From Usitatibacter sp035624355 (GTDB lineage Bacteria > Pseudomonadota > Gammaproteobacteria > Burkholderiales > Usitatibacteraceae), in contig DASPRQ010000012.1 in the NCBI GenBank assembly GCA_035624355.1, positions 46,782-110,781 of the forward strand: a stretch of DNA of 64,000 bases. Direction: 5' to 3'. The notes beneath the pieces were generated by a model. That model was given only the letters and a program-made list of their open reading frames with translations, made no database searches and was not told the DNA's origin. Positions within the stretch are counted from its first letter, which is position 1, and each line of letters opens with the position of its first letter. This document shows positions 58,212 through 64,000 of the stretch, piece after piece. Both the position numbers and the translations under genes were made by a program.

Positions 58212-60406
58212 TGGCCGCGCGCGTCCTCCTCGCCGGGCTCCTGCTCGCGGCGCTCGCCCCCGCCGCCGAGCCCGCCGCGGCGCCCCCCGAGCGCCTCGTG
58301 GTGGTCACCGACGACCACTATCCGCCCTACCTCTTCCGGGACGGCAAAGGGCGCCTGCAGGGCATCGTGGCGGACAAGTGGGAGCTCTGGTCCGAGCGCA
58401 CGGGCGTGCCCGTCGAGGTGCGCGGCAAGAGCTGGGTCGGCGCCCAGGCGAGCGTGCGCGACGGCGAGGCCGACGTGGTGGACCTGCTCACGTACGCGCC
58501 TCCGCGCGCCGGCGCCTTCGAGTTCTCCCGGGACTCGGAGCGCACGCAGGCGCGCGTGTACTTCGATCGCTCGCTCGGGGGCATCACCAGCGACGCCTCG
58601 AGCCTGCGCGGCTTCGTCGTGGGGGCGAAGGCCGGCGGCGCGTGCGCCGAATGGATGAGGGACCGCGGCGTGGAAGACATCCGCGCGTATCCCGACTCCG
58701 AGTCGCTCGTGGCCGCGGCGGGCGCAGGCCACGTGAAGCTCTTCTGCATGGACGAGCAGGTCGCGGACTACTTCCTCTATCGCCAGGGCCTGTCGGGAAA
58801 GTTCCGCCAGACGCAGCCCCTTTATTCCGCCTACCTGCACTGGGCCGTGCGCGCCGGCAACGCGCCGCTTCGCGACTTCGTCCAGGCCGGGTTCGACCGC
58901 ATCCCGCGCGGCGACCTCGAGGCCATCGACACGAAGTGGTTCGGCAACCCGTTGCGCTCGGCGATCGACCTGCGGCTTCTCTACGCCCTCGGCATGGTAC
59001 CCATCGCGCTCGTCGCGCTGTCGGCGGCGCTGATGCTGTGGAACCGGGGGCTGCGGCTGCGGCTGGAAGCGCGGGCGCGCTACTTCTCCACCCGCGATCC
59101 GCTCACGGAGCTCCCCGCCCGCGCGCTGCTGCACGACCGGCTCGCGCAGGAGCTCGCCCGCGCCGATCGCACCGGCGGCATCGTCGCCGTGCTCTTCGTC
59201 GACCTCGACCGCTTCAAGGCGGTGAACAACACCTTCGGCCACGCCTGGGGCGACCGGGTGCTGCGGGAGACAGCGAGCCGTCTGCAGCGCTGCGTGGGCG
59301 GCGCCGACACCGTCGGGCGCATCAGCAGCGACGAGTTCGTGATCGTGCTCTCCGACCTCGCCCGCGCCGACGAGGCGGGAGCTTTCGCGCGCCGCGTGCT
59401 CGCCGAGCTGCACCGCCCTTACGCCGTCGACGGACAGTCGGTCTACTGCACGGCGAGCATCGGCATCGCGGTGCACCCCGGCGACGGGTCCACCGCCTCC
59501 ACGCTGATCCAGAACGCCGACATCGCCATGTACCGGGCGAAGGAGCGCGGGCGCAACGGCTTCCAGTTCTTCCTTCCCGAGATGCACCAGCGCGCGGTGC
59601 GCCGCCTGCGGATCGAGACGGCGCTGCGCGGGGCGCTCGAGCGCGAGGAGTTCCTGCTGCAGTACCAGCCCAAGGCGGACGTGCGCTCGGGGGCGGTGAC
59701 GGGCTACGAGGCGCTGCTGCGCTGGCGGCACCCCGAGTTCGGCCTGCTCTCGCCGGGCGAGTTCGTGCCCGTGCTCGAGGACACCGACCTCATCGCCCCG
59801 GTGGGCGAATGGGTCCTGCGCGAGGCCTGCGGCCAGATCGCGAGCTGGCGCGCGAGCGGCCTCGACGTCCCGCACGTCGCGGTAAACCTGTCGGCGCGGC
59901 AGTTCCGCATGAAGGGCCTCGACGCGACCGTCGCCCGCATCGTGGAAGAAGCGGGGATCGGCCCGGGCCTGCTCGAGCTCGAGCTCACCGAGTCGCTGCT
60001 CATGCAGGAGCCGGAGGAGGCGGTGCGCACGCTCGCCAACCTCAAGCGCTACGGCGTGCGCATCGCGGTGGACGACTTCGGCACCGGCTACTCGAGCCTC
60101 GCCTACCTCAAGCGCTTCCCCATCGACGCGCTCAAGATCGACCGGGCCTTCGTCTCGGACGCCACCGCGAACCCCGACGACGCCGCGATCACGCTCGCCA
60201 TCATCAACCTGGGGCACAGCCTGGGGCTCACGGTCGTGGCCGAGGGCGTGGAGAACGAGGCCCAGCTCGCGTTCCTGCGCGAGCACGGCTGCGACGAGAT
60301 GCAGGGATTCCTCTTCAGCCCGCCGCTGCCGGCCGAGGAGATTGCCCGACGCACTCCCGAGTCTCCGCCGGCGGCCGCCGCGTCCCTTCGCGAAGCAACC
60401 GCCTGA
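58211..60406 (+). CDS. Periplasmic-binding-protein/GGDEF-EAL protein with degenerate GGDEF
   Basis: A 731-residue membrane protein for c-di-GMP signalling. A signal peptide precedes an amino-acid-binding-type periplasmic domain (LVVVTDDHYPPYLFRDGKGR; residues about 25-250), then one membrane helix (about 262-284, LYALGMVPIALVALSAALML). The cytosolic GGDEF domain reads VGRISSDEFVIVL, so the catalytic GG is SS and cyclase activity is probably lost. The EAL domain (about 430-690) keeps YEALLRW, NLSARQF, ELELTESLL, AVDDFGTGYSSL, LKIDRAF and AEGVE, so phosphodiesterase activity is likely. It is the last gene of the MCP-cheW run. It converges on a LysR gene across a hairpin. Confidence 0.92.
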   Translation: MAARVLLAGLLLAALAPAAEPAAAPPERLVVVTDDHYPPYLFRDGKGRLQGIVADKWELWSERTGVPVEVRGKSWVGAQASVRDGEADVVDLLTYAPPRAGAFEFSRDSERTQARVYFDRSLGGITSDASSLRGFVVGAKAGGACAEWMRDRGVEDIRAYPDSESLVAAAGAGHVKLFCMDEQVADYFLYRQGLSGKFRQTQPLYSAYLHWAVRAGNAPLRDFVQAGFDRIPRGDLEAIDTKWFGNPLRSAIDLRLLYALGMVPIALVALSAALMLWNRGLRLRLEARARYFSTRDPLTELPARALLHDRLAQELARADRTGGIVAVLFVDLDRFKAVNNTFGHAWGDRVLRETASRLQRCVGGADTVGRISSDEFVIVLSDLARADEAGAFARRVLAELHRPYAVDGQSVYCTASIGIAVHPGDGSTASTLIQNADIAMYRAKERGRNGFQFFLPEMHQRAVRRLRIETALRGALEREEFLLQYQPKADVRSGAVTGYEALLRWRHPEFGLLSPGEFVPVLEDTDLIAPVGEWVLREACGQIASWRASGLDVPHVAVNLSARQFRMKGLDATVARIVEEAGIGPGLLELELTESLLMQEPEEAVRTLANLKRYGVRIAVDDFGTGYSSLAYLKRFPIDALKIDRAFVSDATANPDDAAITLAIINLGHSLGLTVVAEGVENEAQLAFLREHGCDEMQGFLFSPPLPAEEIARRTPESPPAAAASLREATA

Positions 60407-60410
60407 AGGC

Positions 60411-60433
60411 GCGGGGGCGGACCGCACCCCCGC
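60411..60433. terminator. Bidirectional hairpin between convergent genes
   Basis: GCGGGGG (60411-60417) pairs with CCCCCGC (60427-60433) around a 9-base loop, between the EAL gene stop (60406) and the LysR stop (60440). No T-tract is seen. Confidence 0.5.
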
Positions 60434-60439
60434 CCGGAG

Positions 60440-61372
60440 CTAGGCGGCCTCGCGCCGCAGCTCGCGGCGCACCCACTCGACGAACTCGCGCGCCTCGGGG
60501 CGGTCCTGCGCCCGGGGCGCGACGATGGCGTGGAAGCCCCGCCCCACGTTGCGCGGCGGGCCGAAGAGCGCCACGAGCCGTCCCTGCCGGATGTAGTCCT
60601 CGGAGAGACTCATGCGGCCGAGCGCCACGCCCTGCCCGTGCAGCGCCGCCTGCAGCACCTGGTCGTACTGGTCGAAGGCGAGCGTGCCCGAGGGCTCGAG
60701 CTCCTCCACGCCCGTCGCTTCGAGCCACGCGGCCCACGACAGCCACGGGAAGCGCCCCGCGGGATCGTGGAAGTTGAGCAGGAGGTGGTGGCGCAGGTCC
60801 GCGGGCCGGCGCAGGGGGCGCCCCGCGGCGCGCGCCTCCTTCGCGTAGCCCGGGCTGCAGACGGCGGCGAGATGCTCGCTCACCAGGTGCACCGCGCCCG
60901 CGGGCACTCGGTCGAGGGCGCAATCGCGGATCGCCACGTCGATGCCGAGGCGCTCCATGTCCACCACGTCGTGGGTCGCCGTGACGCGCACGTCCACGCG
61001 CGGATGCGCCTTGCGCCAGCGCGCGATGCGGGGAACGAGCCACATCGAGGCGAAGGAGACCGTCGTGGTGACCGTGAGGACGTGGCCCCCCCGCGAGTCG
61101 CGCAGCCTGCGCGTGGCTTCGCGCACGCCGTCGAGCGCGAGGGCGACGCCCCGGAGGAACGCCTGGCCCTCGGCGGTGAGCGCGAGCGCCTTGTGGCGCC
61201 GCTCGAAGAGGCGCGCGCCCAGGAACTCCTCGAGCGCCTGGACCTGGCGGCTCACGGCCGACTGGGTGAGGAAGAGCTCCGCCGCCGCCTTCGTGAAGCT
61301 CAGGTGGCGCGCGGCGGCCTCGAAGCCGCGCAGCAGGTCGAGGGGGGGCAGCTCGCGGTGCGGATTAGCCAT
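60440..61372 (-). CDS. LysR-family transcriptional regulator (GcvA-like)
   Basis: DNA-binding regulator of 310 residues. The helix-turn-helix lies at about 9-68 (LLRGFEAAARHLSFTKAAAEL, TQSAVSRQVQALEEFLG). The effector domain (LTVTTTVSFASMWLVPRIA) follows. I chose the ATG at 61372, giving MANPHRELPPLDLLRGF; a longer frame from 61474 has no homology. It diverges from the DUF2917 gene across 119 bp that contain two inverted copies of a 9-mer, so it probably controls that gene and itself. It is of the same subgroup as the LysR at 23666. Confidence 0.9.
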   Translation of the reverse strand: MANPHRELPPLDLLRGFEAAARHLSFTKAAAELFLTQSAVSRQVQALEEFLGARLFERRHKALALTAEGQAFLRGVALALDGVREATRRLRDSRGGHVLTVTTTVSFASMWLVPRIARWRKAHPRVDVRVTATHDVVDMERLGIDVAIRDCALDRVPAGAVHLVSEHLAAVCSPGYAKEARAAGRPLRRPADLRHHLLLNFHDPAGRFPWLSWAAWLEATGVEELEPSGTLAFDQYDQVLQAALHGQGVALGRMSLSEDYIRQGRLVALFGPPRNVGRGFHAIVAPRAQDRPEAREFVEWVRRELRREAA

Positions 61373-61380
61373 TCCCAAAG

Positions 61381-61464
61381 CGCATGCAACGGATGCGGGA
61401 AATTCGTTTGCGGCCGCTCTGCACATGGCAAAAACTGCGGCCTCGAGGTTCCATTTTGCATGCG
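61381..61464. promoter_or_regulatory. Inverted 9-mers in the LysR/DUF2917 divergent region
   Basis: CGCATGCAA at 61381-61389 and TTGCATGCG at 61456-61464 are exact reverse complements in the only AT-rich part of the 119-bp intergenic region. Spacing and position suit a pair of regulator half-sites or looping sites. Confidence 0.4.
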
Positions 61465-61491
61465 TGTGGATCATTCAGCAAGGAGGCTTCC

Positions 61492-61752
61492 ATGGAGCTG
61501 CTCGTGAAGGCGCCGGTGCTCGAAATGTCGGAAGGGCAGGTCGTCACGCTCGTCGACGCGGCGGGCACCCGCATCGCCGCGCGTCGCGGCACGGTCTGGA
61601 TCACCGAGGAAGGCGGTCGGGACGACCACATCCTCGCCGCCGGCGAGGCGCTCGTGGTCGGTCGCGCGGGCCGCACCGTCGTGCAGGCGCTCGCCCCCTC
61701 GCGCATCGCGATCCGCGAGGCGGATGCGGCCGCGAACGACGCGCGCTGCTAG
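61492..61752 (+). CDS. DUF2917 domain protein
   Basis: An 86-residue small protein with a cupin-like beta fold. The family strings are GQVVTLVDAAGTRIAARRG and TVWITEEGGRDDHILAAGEA, ending in QALAPSRIAIRE. Function is unknown; it lacks an export signal. AAGGAGG lies 5-11 nt before the ATG at 61492, the best ribosome site in this region. It is divergent from a LysR regulator and followed after 14 nt by a second small gene, with which it is probably co-transcribed. Confidence 0.85.
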   Translation: MELLVKAPVLEMSEGQVVTLVDAAGTRIAARRGTVWITEEGGRDDHILAAGEALVVGRAGRTVVQALAPSRIAIREADAAANDARC

Positions 61753-61766
61753 CCCGGGAGCCCGCC

Positions 61767-61979
61767 ATGGCCACCGCGATCCTCTCCGGGCGCGCCGGCG
61801 CTCTGCTGCGGGCCTGCGCGACCCTCCTCGAGCGCGCGGCCGATCGCCTCGAGCGCCCGGTCGCGCGGACGCTCGCGCTCGAGCGGGTCGTCCCCCGCGG
61901 CTCCGGCGCCGGGAGCGCGGCGTCCTACGCCGAGCGGCTCGCCGAAATGCGCGAGCGCCACCACATCCCGTACTACTGA
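61767..61979 (+). CDS. Small Arg-rich protein, unknown
   Basis: A 70-residue frame following the DUF2917 gene by 14 nt. It has a helical N-terminal part (RAGALLRACATLLERAADRLE) and a C-terminal tail YAERLAEMRERHHIPYY. I know no function for this type of sequence. Its last 7 bases overlap the convergent queA stop. Coding status is supported by position, the operon-like spacing and the structured tail. Confidence 0.55.
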   Translation: MATAILSGRAGALLRACATLLERAADRLERPVARTLALERVVPRGSGAGSAASYAERLAEMRERHHIPYY

Positions 61980-63019
61980 GGATCGCTCGCGGGCTGGGGA
62001 CCCCGCTCGAGCAGCATCGCGTCGCCGTAGCTGAAGAAGCGGTAGCGCCGCGCGATGGCGTGGGCGTAGGCCCGCCGGATGGTATCGACGCCGGCGAAGG
62101 CCGAGACGAGCATGAGCAGCGTCGAGCGCGGCAGGTGGAAGTTGGTGAGCAGCCGCTCGACCACGCGGAAGCGGTATCCCGGAAGGATGAAGAGCCGTGT
62201 CTCCGCGGTCCCCGCGGCGAGCGTCCCCGAGGCCGCCGCCGATTCGAGCGCGCGCAGCGTCGTCGTCCCCACCGCGAGCACGCGCCCGCCGCGCGCCTTC
62301 GCCGCGGCGATGGCTTCGACCGTCGCCTGCGGCACGCCGTACCACTCCGCGTGCATCACGTGCCGCGCGGGATCGTCCTCGCGCACCGGCTGGAACGTCC
62401 CCGCGCCCACGTGCAGCGTCACGGTGGCGATCGTCGCGCCCTTCGCACGCAGCGCGTCCAGGGTCTCCGCGTCGAAATGCAGGCCCGCGGTGGGCGCGGC
62501 CACCGCGCCGGGGACGCGCGCGTACACCGTCTGGTAGCGGCGCTCGTCCTCCGCGGCCGCCTCGTGGGTGATGTAGGGCGGGAGCGGCACCTCGCCCCAC
62601 GCCTCGAGCACGTCGAGGACCGGCCCGTCGAGGAAGAGGAGCTCGAAGAATTCGCCCTGGCGCCCGAGCACCTCCACCACGCCGCCCCGCGCGAGGCGAA
62701 TCTGCCGTCCGGGCTTCGGCGCCTTGCTCGCGCGCACGTGGGCGAGCGCGCGCGAGGCGTCGAGGACGCGCTCGACGAGGATCTCGACTTCGCCCCCCGA
62801 GTCCTTGCGCCCGTGCAGCCGCGCCTTGATCACCCGCGTGTCGTTCACGACGAGCACGTCGGAAGGCGCCACCCGCGACACGATGTCGCGGAAGGCGAGA
62901 TCCTCCATGCGCCCCGTCGCGCCGTCGACGTGCAGCAGGCGGCTCGCGGAGCGCTCGGGCGCGGGATGCTGCGCGACGAGATCGGGCGGCAGGTCGTAGT
63001 CGAAGTCGGCGAGGCGCAC
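61973..63019 (-). CDS. queA: S-adenosylmethionine:tRNA ribosyltransferase-isomerase QueA
   Basis: Transfers and isomerises ribose from SAM onto preQ1 in tRNA, forming epoxyqueuosine, several steps after QueF (6545-6958). The 348-residue product is full length, from RLADFDYDLPPDLVAQHPAPER through VLVVNDTRVIKARL, PLPPYI and AAPTAGLHFD to TNFHLPRSTLLMLVSAFAG. The start is a GTG at 63019 that follows a CATAAT box by 5 nt. It diverges from tRNA-Leu. No queuosine gene such as tgt is next to it in this window. Confidence 0.95.
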   Translation of the reverse strand: MRLADFDYDLPPDLVAQHPAPERSASRLLHVDGATGRMEDLAFRDIVSRVAPSDVLVVNDTRVIKARLHGRKDSGGEVEILVERVLDASRALAHVRASKAPKPGRQIRLARGGVVEVLGRQGEFFELLFLDGPVLDVLEAWGEVPLPPYITHEAAAEDERRYQTVYARVPGAVAAPTAGLHFDAETLDALRAKGATIATVTLHVGAGTFQPVREDDPARHVMHAEWYGVPQATVEAIAAAKARGGRVLAVGTTTLRALESAAASGTLAAGTAETRLFILPGYRFRVVERLLTNFHLPRSTLLMLVSAFAGVDTIRRAYAHAIARRYRFFSYGDAMLLERGPQPASDPQ

Positions 63020-63024
63020 GCGCC

Positions 63025-63030
63025 ATTATG
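63025..63030 (-). promoter_or_regulatory. Putative -10 box of a leaderless promoter (queA)
   Basis: CATAAT on the minus strand with five bases before the GTG at 63019. It lies in the 42-bp gap to the divergent tRNA gene. Confidence 0.45.
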
Positions 63031-63061
63031 CGAAAATTCGCGCTTCGGCCCACGACGAGCG

Positions 63062-63148
63062 GCCGGGATGGCGGAACTGGTAGACGCACGGGACTCAAAA
63101 TCCCGCGGTGGCGACACCATGTGGGTTCGATTCCCACTCCCGGCACCA
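63062..63148 (+). tRNA. tRNA-Leu (anticodon CAA)
   Basis: An 87-base cloverleaf with the acceptor pair GCCGGGA/TCCCGGC, D-arm, anticodon stem CGGGA...TCCCG around the loop CTCAAAA (anticodon CAA, reading UUG), a long class II variable arm and the T-arm GTGGG-TTCGATT-CCCAC. The 3' CCA is encoded. It uses UUG, a rare codon in this GC-rich genome. Confidence 0.95.
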
Positions 63149-63245
63149 CGACGCGAAGCAGGGCGGCCGCAGGAGGAGTCGGCGTCCGGCGCGGCGCGAA
63201 GCGCGCTACACTGCGCCTCGCCCAGCCACCGTCTCCGGAGGTGCC

Positions 63246-63770
63246 GTGCGCAAGGTGCTCTTCATCTTCAGCGTGCTCTCCGACGGCGACGTCGAGTGGC
63301 TCGCGCAGGCCGGCGAGCGCGTCCACGTCGACCCGCCGATGGTGGTGGTGCCCCTGGGGACGAGCCCCGATCACGTCTACTTCGTCCTCGAGGGACGCCT
63401 CGCGATCCGCACGCGCACGGGCGAGACGATCGCCGCGCTCGAATCGGGCGAGATCGTGGGCGAGATGACGCTCGTCGATCCCGCGCCGACCGTGGTCTCG
63501 GTCGAAGCGGCTGCGGAGTCCACGCTGCTGCGCATCCCGCACGCGGCGCTGCGCGAGAAGCTCGCCTCCGACCTCGCCTTCGCGGCGCGCTTCTACCGGG
63601 CGCTGTGCGTGTTCCTCGCCGACCGCGTGCGCAACACCACGCAGCGCCTCGGTTACGGCAGCGGCCCCGAGGAGCGCCACGCCCGCGACGAGCTCAACGA
63701 GGAGCTGCTCGACAACGTCCACCTGGCCGGCGCGCGGTTCGAGCGCATGCTCAAGCGCCTTTCGGGCTGA
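63246..63770 (+). CDS. Cyclic nucleotide-binding domain protein (NHLP-locus type)
   Basis: A 174-residue single-domain CAP-like sensor without a DNA-binding helix. The N-terminus (RKVLFIFSVLSDGDVEWLAQAGERV) and the cNMP barrel (VYFVLEGRLAIRT, GEIVGEMTLVDPAPTVVSVEA, FYRALCVFLADRVRNTT) match, from memory, proteins encoded with NHLP-type bacteriocin or peptide secretion genes. In GEMTLVDPAPTV the phosphate-binding Glu is kept but the usual Arg is not obvious, so binding specificity is unsure. The GTG at 63246 follows GGAGG; a possible -10 (TACACT) is at 63207-63212. The next gene lies 5 nt after its stop. Confidence 0.8.
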   Translation: MRKVLFIFSVLSDGDVEWLAQAGERVHVDPPMVVVPLGTSPDHVYFVLEGRLAIRTRTGETIAALESGEIVGEMTLVDPAPTVVSVEAAAESTLLRIPHAALREKLASDLAFAARFYRALCVFLADRVRNTTQRLGYGSGPEERHARDELNEELLDNVHLAGARFERMLKRLSG

Positions 63771-63775
63771 AGCGA

Positions 63776-63952
63776 GTGCCGGCCGAGGATCCGGAGATCT
63801 TCCGCAAGGCGGCGCTCGAGCGCCTCGCCTCGCCCGAGCGCCTCGACGAGCGCCTGCGGCTGCCCGGCTTTCCTCCGCTGCTCGTCGCGCTCGCGGTCGC
63901 CTTCGTCGCCGCGGCCGCATCCTTCGGCGCATGGCTGCTGCTGGCGCGATAG
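63776..63952 (+). CDS. 58-aa single-span protein resembling the N-terminus of an NHLP secretion (HlyD-type) adaptor
   Basis: A short frame from a GTG at 63776 to the TAG at 63950-63952. Residues 8-24 (FRKAALERLASPERLDE) and the membrane helix after them (LLVALAVAFVAAAASFGAWLLL) strongly resemble, from memory, the beginning of NHLP bacteriocin-system HlyD adaptors. It ends right where the periplasmic part should start, and neither other frame continues the expected sequence before the window ends. It may be a trimmed adaptor, a remnant, or a stand-alone anchor. The cNMP-binding gene just upstream is the usual neighbour in such loci. Confidence 0.55.
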   Translation: MPAEDPEIFRKAALERLASPERLDERLRLPGFPPLLVALAVAFVAAAASFGAWLLLAR

Positions 63953-63966
63953 GCGCCGCGGCGGCT

Positions 63967-63982
63967 CCGGCCCCGGGGCCGG
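63967..63982. repeat. 16-bp perfect palindrome at the window end
   Basis: CCGGCCCCGGGGCCGG is self-complementary and follows the short membrane protein by 14 bases. It may be a terminator stem or simple GC-rich sequence; no T-tract is seen before the window ends. Confidence 0.3.
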
Positions 63983-64000
63983 GGGCGCCGCGGCTTCCCG

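Noticed and set aside
57938..60427. An 829-residue minus-strand frame opposite the GGDEF-EAL gene
   Set aside because: No domain; the plus strand encodes clear EAL motifs over the same span.
63062..63148. tRNA-Leu as an integration site of a mobile island
   Set aside because: No second copy of the tRNA 3' end, no integrase and no composition break are visible within the window.
1..64000. CRISPR arrays, rRNA genes, complete insertion sequences or prophage
   Set aside because: No regularly spaced repeats, no rRNA-like stretch and no transposase or phage structural gene were found on either strand.

Overview
The window is about 72% GC by eye and carries housekeeping gene orders typical of Betaproteobacteria: ligA-zipA-smc, dapC-dapD...dapE-prmB, rnm-yciO-M50 protease-trpS...scpA-scpB-rluB, yciB-yciI-bolA-ppiC, and divergent ygfX/ygfZ. 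I infer a high-GC, probably Burkholderiales-like betaproteobacterium; the exact lineage cannot be fixed from this sequence alone. Genes are packed with 1-14 nt overlaps, and GTG and TTG starts are common.

Layout. 1-6958: DNA ligase (cut by the window edge), ZipA and SMC on the minus strand, with queF diverging. 6982-12244: an EamA exporter and a three-gene glycan islet (GT4 glycosyltransferase, double GT2 glycosyltransferase, SAM methyltransferase). 12285-18333: lysine/diaminopimelate genes dapC, dapD and dapE with a PilU-type retraction ATPase, an Mpo1-like membrane protein and prmB between or after them. 18353-24547: small metabolic genes (class II aldolase, VOC protein, pdxH, ChaC-like, DapA-like plus RraA-like pair, DUF1499) and a LysR regulator. 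24537-31825: a long minus-strand run rluB, scpB, scpA, esterase, trpS, M50 protease, yciO, rnm. 31974-35424: yciB, yciI, bolA, ppiC, then an ECF sigma factor with a probable membrane anti-sigma factor. 35444-43802: purL, a thioredoxin-like protein and a complete potGHIF polyamine importer. 43891-49764: a secreted prolyl oligopeptidase coupled to a secreted DsrE-like protein, a large adenylate cyclase-STAND-TPR protein and an unknown secreted protein. 49856-52233: ygfX, ygfZ, EamA. 52322-52485: a long imperfect inverted repeat. 52569-60406: HNH nuclease and a one-direction sensory block (hybrid kinase, LuxR-type regulator, MCP, CheW, unknown 70-aa protein, PBP-SSDEF-EAL protein). 60440-64000: LysR, DUF2917, queA, tRNA-Leu(CAA), and a cNMP-binding protein followed by a 58-aa protein that looks like the N-terminus of an NHLP-type secretion adaptor.

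How genes work together. QueF and QueA are two steps of queuosine synthesis. SMC, ScpA and ScpB form the condensin complex, encoded at two sites. DapC/D/E are successive steps of the succinylase lysine route. The MCP/CheW/EAL run suggests a receptor array coupled to c-di-GMP turnover, but no CheA, CheY, CheR or CheB is present here.

The strongest non-gene signal is a recurrent -10-like hexamer placed 5-8 nt before the start codon of ten genes. This predicts leaderless mRNAs. In three divergent pairs the start codons are only 9, 14 and 17 bp apart, so the promoter of one gene must lie at or inside the coding region of the other.
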